NCBI RefSeq assembly: GCF_001050275.1
Contig: NZ_BBYA01000010.1
Span: forward strand, 248,001 to 312,000
Length of the DNA stretch: 64,000 nt
Direction: 5' to 3'
Source: Leptolinea tardivitalis
GTDB lineage: Bacteria; Chloroflexota; Anaerolineae; Anaerolineales; Anaerolineaceae
Positions 1-7,429 of this stretch are shown here, one piece after another. The notes below the pieces were generated by a model. It had not been told where the DNA came from. It did no database searches and worked only from the letters and a program-made list of their open reading frames with translations. Made by a program: the position numbers and the translations under genes. Positions within the stretch are counted from its first letter, which is position 1; each line of letters starts with the position of its first letter.

Positions 1-2937
1 CAAAATACTGGCCAACAAAGAGAGCAAGGCTGCCTTGGGGTATTCGTCCATTTCAGCGCCGCCTTCAATGACGGTAATGCCCCAGGGGTTGGCGGGATCG
101 CCCATCAACCCGAGGTCTTCGACGCCGACGCCACTTTCACAGGGGCCATATTGGCGGGCCATATGTCCTTCAGAAAACTGTTCCAGGCGCAACAAGACTC
201 CCTCCAGGCTGGTGCGGCTGACCTGGTCGCGTTCCAACTTTTCCTTGTAGGTTCTCAGCCGGTCCACCCATTTGGAGACATCCAGTTGTTTGCTGCGATA
301 CACTGCCAGCGCCTGCAATTCCAAAGGTGAGAGCGACTCCAGAAGCGTACCGGGATGCAACGTGTCTGGAAGTTCCCCGGGGGGTTGTTGACGGGCATTC
401 CGAACAACCTGCACTTCGTACTCATTTTGCAAATGTCCCAAGGGACCATTTTGCAGCTTGGGATCCCCTGTCAACACACCGGCCTCGAGGTATAACTCGG
501 TTAATGCCCGGCGCATAAAACCCAGTTGTCTGGCTCCCATGCGTCCAGCGTTGGCGAACAGTTCTGCGATCATGCTGCGATAACGGCCCGGTTCAATTCG
601 TCGTGGAACCTGGAGAATATTCCAGCGCAGCGGGCGCGGCGAACCGGGGTAGAGCTGGCGGATATCTACGTGACTCTGCCCATCCTCGGAACCATTCGCG
701 CCGATGCCAGGCCAGTTCAGCGCCTTTCGCCAGCCCTGGCCAAAGTCCAGTACAATGGTGCGATAATGCCAGAACCGAGTGGTTTCATACGCCAGGCGTT
801 CGGCGGCAATGGATTTTCCAAACCCCGTGTCGCCGACAAAGGCGGTGTGAAAATGCCGGTCCGGAGATAATTTTAGAAAAGTATCGGTCAACAGCCCTGT
901 TTCAGTCGACCACTGCCTGGCCAGGGTGATATTGCCCGGCATGTCCGGATAAAAAGCAAAAGAAGGCGTTTCCTCCTGGGTGGTTAAGGCAACTCCCTGC
1001 TCAAAGGTTCCGGGAGCCGTGTAGGCTGCTACCTGGAGCATGGTCAGGAGGGTTGAATCGGCATAACCGCTCATCGCCTCAGGAATGGTCTCAATGCGCG
1101 TGGAGGGCGTAAAGGCCCGAGCGTGCAAGCCAATGTAAGCCTGCTCCTCGCTGGTGAGCGTGCGCGTCTGAACACCGGCCACCACATCTTCCGTGCCATG
1201 AAAAGCTTCTGGAATAAGCCCCATTAACGCCTGTACACCCTGCTCCGTGCGGGCCAGCGCATATAAATCGGTATAAAAAGCACCTTCCCGACTGGCGATA
1301 TCCAAAAGCTTGCGCTGCGTACGCATGATGTCGACCAATAAAATATAGGGATCATCCTGCCACTGATATGCGTTGGAAAGTGAAAAAGATGGCGCTACCC
1401 CCACACTCATTCCTGCGCTAATCCCCCGCCCAATGGTTTGTCCCAAGCCCACCGCATCCGCTTCGGATCGAGCCGTGCTTTTGGTGTCCGCATGGCTCTG
1501 AGTGGCGGATGTGCTATTGGTGTCAGCCACCGAATCGGTCTCAGCACCCGAGGTCGTCCAGGCTTCTGAATTGGTCGTGGAGTGGCTTTGCGAGGTTGTA
1601 TTGGATTGGCTTTGGGTGGTGCTTTGAGAAACGGTATCGGATTGGCTGGAGGTTACCGAGTGCATGGTCGAGTCCGCGACGCCGCTGCTATTGGATACGC
1701 CATCTGCCGATCCCCAACTGGCATTGCCGCCCACGTTGGCGGACACCCCGACGCCTGCAGGGGCAATGCTGCCTCCTAATCCGCCGTTCACGCCATAAGA
1801 CGAGCTATCCGTATGCGACACGGCTACGCCTGACGAATCGGTGTGGGACGTTCCATCCGTCACCGCTGTTCCTTCGGTATGAGCGGTTCCGTGGCTGATT
1901 GCTGTACCAACTGTCGAAGATGTGCCAGTGGTATCGGTTTCGGAAACGCCAACGGTATGCGCCCAACCGCGTGTGCTGGCGTGACCCTCGGTGTGGGCCT
2001 GCCCCTGGGAGTTGGCCGTTCCATCCGTAGCAGCTTCCCCCTGGGTAACTCCGGAGGAATGATTGGTGCCATAAGAACGGGATGCATTTTCCGCCAGCCC
2101 ACCGGTCAGGATGGCCGGTAAACTGACTCCAAAAGAAGCCGCTCGTGTTCCCAATTGGCGCGAAGCATAGACGGACGTATCCTCAAGCAAACCGGATAAC
2201 ATCCGGGTAATGTCATCCAGCCGCACATGGCTGGCCAACAGCATCAGGAGAAATTCCTCTTCCAGGCTGCTCATTCCGCGAAAAAGCAGTTCATTTTGTT
2301 GAAGCGAATATTGCTGTGCGCCCTGATTGCCGGATGTCAGTGGATCCCGCATAGAGGAGTCTCCCCCACGGGCATTCTCACGCGGATCAGGGTGTCCGAC
2401 AGCCACAATGGCGTAAGGCATTTGCTCCAATGACCTGGCTAACCATTGGGCGACATCCGTGGATAGCGGTTCAAGTCGTATCTGGCGATATGCACCCAGC
2501 AATCCGGCCCGCATAGCGGACAGATTTTTTAAGGAGCGGATAATAGCCTCTTCTTTATTCCTGGAAAAAGCTGAAACCCCGTAACATTGCACAATCCCAA
2601 CTTTGGGATTGTTAAAAACGCCGGCGGCCAAATATACCAGGTCGACCTGAGCGCCATACAGACCACGCAAAACGGTTCTCATTTTCTGCAGCAGACCCGC
2701 ATCCCGGCGCGCTTCCAGGGAAATATATCGAAGCTGCAGGAGTCGGACGGCTCGATATCCTATGTATTCTTTCCCCCCTTCGCGCTCAATCACCTGGAAT
2801 AGCAGGTAGTCGAGTTCATTCCTGTCGTTAAACAGTAACTCGGTGCCATGAACTTCCAGGTCATTGGGAATGCTCAGACCATTTTTTGTCCGCAGCCAGG
2901 GAATTTTGTCAGTCAGTTGATCAATAATATTCGCCAT
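1..2937 (-). CDS. VirB4/TraC-like conjugation ATPase (C-terminus outside window)
   Basis: The frame is open from an ATG at 2937 to the window edge, giving 979 codons without a stop. The start is preceded by AAAGGAACC. Residues 1-270 are a globular N-terminal part. Residues about 280-480 are a low-complexity Ser/Thr/Gly/His-rich stretch built of short SxS/TxS units. A Walker A motif, GDTGFGKS, lies near residue 700 and is followed by TIVLDFGQGWRKAL, which resembles the region after the P-loop in VirB4/TraC ATPases. Walker B is outside the window. In that family the protein powers type IV secretion at the inner membrane. The genes upstream in the same direction encode small membrane and secreted proteins, which fits a transfer operon. 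A HerA/DUF87-type ATPase is the main alternative. Confidence 0.72.
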   Translation of the reverse strand, partial: MANIIDQLTDKIPWLRTKNGLSIPNDLEVHGTELLFNDRNELDYLLFQVIEREGGKEYIGYRAVRLLQLRYISLEARRDAGLLQKMRTVLRGLYGAQVDLVYLAAGVFNNPKVGIVQCYGVSAFSRNKEEAIIRSLKNLSAMRAGLLGAYRQIRLEPLSTDVAQWLARSLEQMPYAIVAVGHPDPRENARGGDSSMRDPLTSGNQGAQQYSLQQNELLFRGMSSLEEEFLLMLLASHVRLDDITRMLSGLLEDTSVYASRQLGTRAASFGVSLPAILTGGLAENASRSYGTNHSSGVTQGEAATDGTANSQGQAHTEGHASTRGWAHTVGVSETDTTGTSSTVGTAISHGTAHTEGTAVTDGTSHTDSSGVAVSHTDSSSYGVNGGLGGSIAPAGVGVSANVGGNASWGSADGVSNSSGVADSTMHSVTSSQSDTVSQSTTQSQSNTTSQSHSTTNSEAWTTSGAETDSVADTNSTSATQSHADTKSTARSEADAVGLGQTIGRGISAGMSVGVAPSFSLSNAYQWQDDPYILLVDIMRTQRKLLDIASREGAFYTDLYALARTEQGVQALMGLIPEAFHGTEDVVAGVQTRTLTSEEQAYIGLHARAFTPSTRIETIPEAMSGYADSTLLTMLQVAAYTAPGTFEQGVALTTQEETPSFAFYPDMPGNITLARQWSTETGLLTDTFLKLSPDRHFHTAFVGDTGFGKSIAAERLAYETTRFWHYRTIVLDFGQGWRKALNWPGIGANGSEDGQSHVDIRQLYPGSPRPLRWNILQVPRRIEPGRYRSMIAELFANAGRMGARQLGFMRRALTELYLEAGVLTGDPKLQNGPLGHLQNEYEVQVVRNARQQPPGELPDTLHPGTLLESLSPLELQALAVYRSKQLDVSKWVDRLRTYKEKLERDQVSRTSLEGVLLRLEQFSEGHMARQYGPCESGVGVEDLGLMGDPANPWGITVIEGGAEMDEYPKAALLSLLASIL

Positions 2938-3043
2938 AGGTTCCTTTTTTTGCCTCGTCGGCCCGCCAACGCTTTGCTGGTGAACTCACGAGGCAAGGGA
3001 GATGGGCGACTAAGCCAATCTCCACAAGCCTGGATTCTTAATT

Positions 3044-3355
3044 TCACTGCACTTCTTGCCACCAGATTGCATCAACCACTTCATTTGAATTTGGCTCAAT
3101 AACCACCACCTGTGGTGAGCGTTGACGACCCGGAGCGGTTGCGCGTTGAGGTGTGCTTTTTTCAGTGGATCGCTCATCTGAGGCTTGCCCGGCGAAACTC
3201 TTTTCGGAAGTGTTCCAGGGTTTCAACCTGAGCAGGAGACTCATTTGCGCAATCAACGCTGCAAATGCAGTGACGATGATGACGCCTGCCAGAAGGAAGA
3301 TCATAAAGACCACTCCCAAAGCAGGTCCACAAAGGATATCCATGAGTTGTGACAT
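3044..3355 (-). CDS. small single-span membrane protein of the transfer operon
   Basis: This is a 103-residue protein. I chose the ATG at 3355 because GGAGG lies just upstream; a longer frame exists but has no such site. Residues about 10-42 form one long hydrophobic segment (PALGVVFMIFLLAGVIIV and following). The remainder is polar and rich in Ser, Thr, Arg and Gln. It lies 106 bp upstream of the VirB4-like gene on the same strand and is probably in its operon. It has no family signature I recognise. Its position suggests a membrane component of the conjugation machine, but that is inferred from context only. Confidence 0.6.
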   Translation of the reverse strand: MSQLMDILCGPALGVVFMIFLLAGVIIVTAFAALIAQMSLLLRLKPWNTSEKSFAGQASDERSTEKSTPQRATAPGRQRSPQVVVIEPNSNEVVDAIWWQEVQ

Positions 3356-3487
3356 TTTGACCTCCAATCGTTGAAATAAAATCTGACGTTTGCAAATATG
3401 CCCTACGTTCAAAAGACTCTCACCAAAAAAGGTAGAGTAACAAATCAAACAAGCCCACCAGGGAGTGCGCTGGTTTCATTTGCTTCC

Positions 3488-4171
3488 CTATCTCCTTGTC
3501 CGGTAACGGTCAATCAATTCACTGGCTCCAGCTAATGGACTGACCAATGACATCGGGTTGATCAAAACCTGTTGCAGCAACATGGCGAAATATCCCAACG
3601 GGATCACCAACCACAAAGCCCAAAGGATGATGGTGGTCACATTGCCGCGGGTATTGGCAATCACGGAAGCCGCGCTTTCGGATGTCCCGATCAAAGCTGC
3701 CCATTGGTCGGCGGAAAGCTGAGCTGTATAGGCCAGATACAACCGGCTGCCGATCACTGCCAGAGCGTAAATGGATATTCCGGATTTCACATTCCATAAC
3801 AGGGTATGCTCTTGCATCCGCACCAGAAGGACAATAATTGTGCCGGCCAGCCACATGGCAGCTCCAATCCAGGGTACAGGCGCACCCATTCCCCATTGAC
3901 TGATCACCCACAGACAAGCAACAATCCCTGTGGTAATTTGGGCGGTATAGAGGTCGGATGATAACGACTCTCTTCCACCCCGACCGGGGCGGAAAGTTGC
4001 TCTGGATTGCACACGTTGGTCAACAAACCGAATCATCAACGCTGCACAGAGAATACTGACCAGGGCAGCGCCCGACTCTCCAAGCCAATAGACCGTAGCC
4101 AGGACACCGTTCAGTAAATAAGTCGGCAGCGCCATTAGAAAATCGCCAAAGACGACAAAATAATCGGTCAT
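3488..4171 (-). CDS. polytopic membrane protein of the transfer operon
   Basis: This is a 227-residue protein with about six hydrophobic segments, near residues 8-28, 32-50, 78-98, 100-118, 131-148 and 175-200, and a basic C-terminus ending RYRTRR. The ATG at 4171 has GAGGGAG upstream. The topology resembles channel subunits such as VirB6-like proteins, but I see no diagnostic motif and the protein is shorter than most VirB6 proteins. It lies between a tiny membrane-protein gene and the other transfer genes on the same strand. I infer a role in the transmembrane part of a type IV secretion system. Confidence 0.6.
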   Translation of the reverse strand: MTDYFVVFGDFLMALPTYLLNGVLATVYWLGESGAALVSILCAALMIRFVDQRVQSRATFRPGRGGRESLSSDLYTAQITTGIVACLWVISQWGMGAPVPWIGAAMWLAGTIIVLLVRMQEHTLLWNVKSGISIYALAVIGSRLYLAYTAQLSADQWAALIGTSESAASVIANTRGNVTTIILWALWLVIPLGYFAMLLQQVLINPMSLVSPLAGASELIDRYRTRR

Positions 4172-4188
4172 AATAAACGGCTCCCTCT

Positions 4189-4308
4189 TTACTCGTAATA
4201 ATCATCCTTTGGACACCACAAGCCGATTACCAAAAAAAGGTAAATAACCGTCAAGGCGACCAGATAAAGCGTCAGAATAATCCCAGCTACGATCCATACA
4301 ATCTGCAC
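4189..4308 (-). CDS. 39-residue single-span membrane miniprotein
   Basis: This short frame starts with GTG at 4308 and stops with TAA at 4189-4191. A strong site, AGGAAGG, lies about 5 nt upstream of the GTG, inside the last bases before the neighbouring gene's stop. The product begins MQIVWIVAGIILTLYLV, continues as one transmembrane helix to about residue 30, and ends CPKDDYYE, so a short acidic tail would face one side of the membrane. It fits exactly into the 147-bp gap between two transfer genes. Similar tiny membrane proteins are common in type IV secretion operons. The function is unknown. Confidence 0.6.
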   Translation of the reverse strand: MQIVWIVAGIILTLYLVALTVIYLFLVIGLWCPKDDYYE

Positions 4309-4318
4309 GATGACCTTC

Positions 4319-5578
4319 CTATGGCACCAGGGCGGGTAAAGTCACATAAACCTGAAGGGTTCCATCTGCGCTTAACTGTCTTGGTTGCGTGATGGAGATT
4401 CCCATAAATCGGGTGCCGGTTGTGACAACATTCAGGCGCAAGTTGAAAGTTCCAGGATCCGCAAAGGGGACTTTTAATGCCTGACCGGTTGCCGTGCAAG
4501 TCCCGCCGCCATCACACCCTCCGCTCCACGAGCCCAATCCGGGGATCAGGGTGAAATTGGCCTGGTGGACATAAGCGCCGTAATGGGTTTGTCCTAATTT
4601 GCTCGTGATCCAGGCTTGACTGGCTGCGTCCAATGCCGCGGTTGCCTGCAGGGATGCGACGGCATCCGGCAGGTGTTCCACATGCTCCCGGCATTCTTTA
4701 AAGAACGATTCGGTTCTACAAACAGGCACCCCACCGACCACAGTAGATGGTTCACACACCTCTCTGTCTTCGTAGATTGGTTCATGCCAGGTAAAGATGA
4801 CCGGTGGAATGGATACCTTTGCAATGACATCAGCGCCGCGCCGGTTCTCAGTGTCCTGCCCGACCACTAAAGGATTGCTGGGTGCAGTTTTTTGGATGGA
4901 TATGGTCGGCTGCTGAATGGACACGGTTGGGTCAGGGCAAATCTTCGGCTGGGGCAGCGTTGGAGTGACCACCCCTGAACAACCGCCAGGAATGGAGGCG
5001 CAGTTTTGAGCGCCATTCAAATACATCAGGTATGCTGTACGCAGAGCTGTATCGTTCCAGGACATCTGGAGCAGGGTGGTGATAAAACCCCAGCCGGAAA
5101 AATATGTCCACACATCCTGCTGCCCATTTAAGACTGCCCCCCAGAACTGATCCGGACTTTTGTATTCCGGATGTTCTGCGGACAGCCGACCCCAGTCGAT
5201 GTTATTCCCGGCCACCGCGCCCAAGAAAGTAATCAACCCACCATAACCGTTACCCATCATTCCAACCGAGTTGGCCAATCCACTCTCCTGGGGGTTCATC
5301 GCCATGAAGAAAAGGGTTGATGCAGAAGGCAAAACAACGATATTGCCATTGGCAGTCTGGTAGCGGTGGTAATCCGCGTTTAAATTCAGCGACTGACCGA
5401 ACGGGAGATCAACGGACATCCAATCCGGGTGTTCTGTCGTTACACCCAGGTCGGTCAGGTCTGAGCGCAAATTGCCGTTGCTATCAAATACCTCACCCCA
5501 GGGGTTCTGTTCCTGGGCATGCACCGCTGAAGGAATCAGTAATGCCAAAAGGGTCAATACCAGGATAAATTTCTTCAC
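4319..5578 (-). CDS. secreted protein of the transfer operon
   Basis: The 419-residue product starts MKKFILVLTLLALLIPSAVHA, a clear Sec signal peptide with likely cleavage after VHA. The mature part has paired cysteines (NCASIPGGC near residue 190, and CEP..VCRT..FFKEC near 285-305) that could form disulfides. Its C-terminal 100 residues look beta-rich. It has no recognisable catalytic motif. The gene is separated by 2 bp from the upstream VirB8-like gene, so the two are translationally close. It may be an extracytoplasmic or surface component of the transfer apparatus. The function is inferred from position only. Confidence 0.6.
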   Translation of the reverse strand: MKKFILVLTLLALLIPSAVHAQEQNPWGEVFDSNGNLRSDLTDLGVTTEHPDWMSVDLPFGQSLNLNADYHRYQTANGNIVVLPSASTLFFMAMNPQESGLANSVGMMGNGYGGLITFLGAVAGNNIDWGRLSAEHPEYKSPDQFWGAVLNGQQDVWTYFSGWGFITTLLQMSWNDTALRTAYLMYLNGAQNCASIPGGCSGVVTPTLPQPKICPDPTVSIQQPTISIQKTAPSNPLVVGQDTENRRGADVIAKVSIPPVIFTWHEPIYEDREVCEPSTVVGGVPVCRTESFFKECREHVEHLPDAVASLQATAALDAASQAWITSKLGQTHYGAYVHQANFTLIPGLGSWSGGCDGGGTCTATGQALKVPFADPGTFNLRLNVVTTGTRFMGISITQPRQLSADGTLQVYVTLPALVP

Positions 5579-5580
5579 AG

Positions 5581-6138
5581 TTATTTACCTTCCTTGACAG
5601 GCGTAACCGTCATTGCCTGGCGAGCGAGAATCGCTTTTATTTCGGGCTCCAACAAAAAACGGTCGAACTTCCAGCCGTTATCCGTTTTGACCACGACCAC
5701 ATAAGCTGTGTCCTGGATCTTGTTACTGCCAGGCAAGGGGGCCGAGAGTGCAACCAACATCTTCCATACTTGTTCAGTGGCTGTTTCCGCGACCTTTTCC
5801 TGAGAAGTGACGGTTGCGGTGACATCGGCCTTTCCTTCCTGGAATTTGCTCCACATCGCATCGGCTCCGGCGGTAATAAGCTGGCATCCGGTTGGAGTAC
5901 TCTCGGCACACACATCGTTGAGCCAGGTCTCCTTTTCATTCCGGTAATTCACATGGAAGAACGCTTGCAATGCAGAGACAGCCGCTTTTGACGCCAGATT
6001 GTCTTCCTGGTTGGAAACCGAAGGTTGGGATCCGTTATACAGTGGCAGCGCCTGGATCGCTATGATTCCCAGAGCGATGACTACAGCCAGAATAATGGCA
6101 ACGATGATGTTGCGTTTTGAAATGGGGATTTCTTTCAA
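5581..6138 (-). CDS. VirB8/TcpC-like membrane-anchored NTF2-fold protein (tentative)
   Basis: This 185-residue protein has a short basic N-terminus (MKEIPISKRN), one transmembrane helix at about residues 10-30, and a periplasmic/extracellular domain. The domain contains ASKAAVSALQAFFHVNYRNE and, later, YVVVVKTDNGWKFDRFLL, the helix-then-curved-sheet arrangement seen in NTF2-like domains of VirB8 and TcpC. Two cysteines (VCAES, GCQL) might form a disulfide. It is the first gene of the minus-strand transfer operon, 2 bp before the secreted-protein gene. Assignment to VirB8/TcpC rests on architecture and context, not on a diagnostic motif. Confidence 0.5.
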   Translation of the reverse strand: MKEIPISKRNIIVAIILAVVIALGIIAIQALPLYNGSQPSVSNQEDNLASKAAVSALQAFFHVNYRNEKETWLNDVCAESTPTGCQLITAGADAMWSKFQEGKADVTATVTSQEKVAETATEQVWKMLVALSAPLPGSNKIQDTAYVVVVKTDNGWKFDRFLLEPEIKAILARQAMTVTPVKEGK

Positions 6139-6186
6139 TCTTTTCTCCTTTCCCGGGGGACGAGTTTCTTGGGTTGGTTAAATTAA

Positions 6187-6260
6187 GAGCGACCACATGC
6201 GACCGTTTCTTTTCCCGCACCCACAGGGATAGAAAAAAGAAGGGCCTCAGGTGGTCGCTC
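6187..6260. repeat. 10-bp inverted repeat upstream of the transfer operon
   Basis: The arms GAGCGACCAC (6187-6196) and GTGGTCGCTC (6251-6260) are perfect complements separated by 54 bp. They lie just upstream of the first gene of the minus-strand transfer operon and before the divergent regulator gene. This could be a regulatory site or part of a transfer origin. Nothing else in the sequence decides between these. Confidence 0.45.
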
Positions 6261-6399
6261 CAAGGATCGTTTGAACAGACTGACAATTAATCAGCGACCG
6301 ATTTGTCTTTTTATTGCTAATCTCATCATAACAAGATCAAAATGGGTATCCCAGGGGGAAAGTGATCGATGTTAAATAGGGAAATGTCGACCTACCATC

Positions 6400-6428
6400 T
6401 TGACAAGAGTTTACTAGAGTATTACAGT
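6400..6428 (+). promoter_or_regulatory. sigma-70-type promoter for the RHH gene
   Basis: TTGACA (6400-6405) and TACAGT (6423-6428) are separated by 17 bp. The predicted transcript start near 6435 excludes the upstream ATG codons of the frame and supports a translation start at 6453 or 6459. Confidence 0.6.
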
Positions 6429-6458
6429 ATAGATATCCTGTCGACAAGGAAGATGTGT

Positions 6459-6713
6459 ATGCCTAAAACAAATTCAGCAAAAAAGCCGGTCCGGTCATTT
6501 CGATTAAGCCATGAGGGAATTCAGCAATTAACATCCATGGCAACCCTGATGGGACGCAGTGAAAGTGATGTGATCGAAGTAGCATTGGATCGAATGTACC
6601 GGGAAGAGATTCGTTTCAACCGGGTTTTAAGGGAAGGGAATCGAGTGGAAGACCAATACCACGTTGATTCGGGAGGAGAGGATAAAAATGAAAGTGATCG
6701 GAATGTTGTTTAA
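6459..6713 (+). CDS. ribbon-helix-helix-like DNA-binding protein
   Basis: The 84-residue product starts MPKTNSAKKPVRSFRLSHEG. I chose the ATG at 6459, 9 nt after AAGGA; an ATG at 6453 is also possible. The segment VRSFRLSHEGIQQLTSMA followed by GRSESDVIEVALDRMYRE has the strand-helix-helix pattern and the SESDVI turn typical of CopG/Arc-type proteins. Such proteins bind DNA as dimers and usually repress their own promoter or act in relaxosomes. The gene diverges from the transfer operon and overlaps the next gene, so it may control one or both. The family call is good; the target is inferred. Confidence 0.6.
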   Translation: MPKTNSAKKPVRSFRLSHEGIQQLTSMATLMGRSESDVIEVALDRMYREEIRFNRVLREGNRVEDQYHVDSGGEDKNESDRNVV

Positions 6714-7140
6714 ACTGTTGGGAACTGCGATCAAAACAATGGTTATCCTGGCGATTTGTTCCAGTATCCTTTTTGTGGCTTATAAAGGTAACCAACCAAT
6801 GAATGTGCCGCAGGCTCCAAAAGGGATGACCTACTTTGAGTTTATGAGCGATCGTATTGATGCGGCCAAGACGGTCAAACCTTCTCAGTGTGGATGGGGG
6901 ATGATTTTGTCTCTGGCAGCTCTTGGACCCATCTATTCCGCTGTTTACACAGAGGTTGGAATTCACCCCGATGGCTTTCTCGCTCGCGGGACTGCACCGG
7001 ATCCGGATATTCCTAAGGGGGTCGCCAGCGCTCGGTGGTATGAGGTCCCTGGGATTTGGTGGAGCACAGTTGAACGACTATCCTGGACTATGCTTGGGAA
7101 GCCGGCAACTTATGGATGTAAGTTTAGGCCGGTTCAGTAG
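6688..7140 (+). CDS. single-span membrane protein of unknown function
   Basis: The product is 150 residues. I use the ATG at 6688 because GGAGGAGAGG precedes it; it overlaps the end of the RHH gene by 26 bp in another frame. Residues about 5-32 (MLFKLLGTAIKTMVILAICS and following) form one transmembrane segment. The rest is soluble, with YFEFMSDRIDAAKTV and a Trp/Gly-rich C-terminal half. The overlap with the RHH gene implies co-transcription and coupled translation. I recognise no family. Confidence 0.55.
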   Translation: MKVIGMLFKLLGTAIKTMVILAICSSILFVAYKGNQPMNVPQAPKGMTYFEFMSDRIDAAKTVKPSQCGWGMILSLAALGPIYSAVYTEVGIHPDGFLARGTAPDPDIPKGVASARWYEVPGIWWSTVERLSWTMLGKPATYGCKFRPVQ

Positions 7141-7259
7141 CACTCTTATAACATTGAAATTATGTGATTTTCAGAAAATGGCGTAACATAATTTCAGTAA
7201 TATTAGCGAACCGCCATGTGTTTGAACAAAATAAAAATGCAAATATCAATTTTCTACCA

Positions 7260-7287
7260 TTGACAAATGAAATATTTGTTCTATAAT
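7260..7287 (+). promoter_or_regulatory. strong sigma-70-type promoter driving a tiny RNA
   Basis: TTGACA (7260-7265) and TATAAT (7282-7287) are both perfect consensus hexamers with a 16-bp spacer. No start codon with an open frame follows. The predicted start near 7294 is the first base of a long hairpin. Confidence 0.7.
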
Positions 7288-7292
7288 AATTC

Positions 7293-7336
7293 AAGAAATA
7301 GTTGGGTGCCCCCCTCACTCAGCTATTTCTTTTTTA
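7293..7336 (+). ncRNA. candidate ~42-nt hairpin RNA with C-rich loop
   Basis: The arms 7293-7308 and 7316-7331 pair over 16 bp, including two G-U type pairs, and enclose the loop CCCCCCT. A run of T residues follows the 3' arm. A consensus promoter sits directly upstream, so the transcript would be little more than this hairpin. It is located between the convergent 3' ends of the small membrane-protein gene and the pPIWI-RE operon. It could be a regulatory RNA with a C-rich loop, an antisense or guide-like RNA, or an isolated promoter-terminator remnant. Confidence 0.5.
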
Positions 7337-7386
7337 ATGAATCCAATTATGAAATCTTACAATTAAGTGTAGTTTTTTTGCAAACA

Positions 7387-7429
7387 TAGATTTAAGGCAA
7401 ACGATCTTGATTCGTTTGCCTTAAATCTA
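7387..7429. repeat. 18-bp perfect inverted repeat at the 3' end of the pPIWI-RE operon
   Basis: Arms 7387-7404 and 7412-7429 are perfectly complementary, with a 7-bp loop (TCTTGAT). The right arm contains the TAG stop codon of the pPIWI-RE gene. There is no T-run on either side, so it is not a classical intrinsic terminator, though it may protect or process the mRNA 3' end. A copy of the left arm plus loop is found at 13621-13642. Confidence 0.7.

Noticed and set aside
1509-2121. Plus-strand open frames over the Ser/Thr-rich part of the VirB4-like gene
   Set aside because: They are shadows of the low-complexity repeats; the minus frame runs uninterrupted through the whole segment and has domains.
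7387-7429. Intrinsic terminator for the pPIWI-RE operon
   Set aside because: The stem is perfect but no T-run follows on the minus strand, so it is listed as an inverted repeat.
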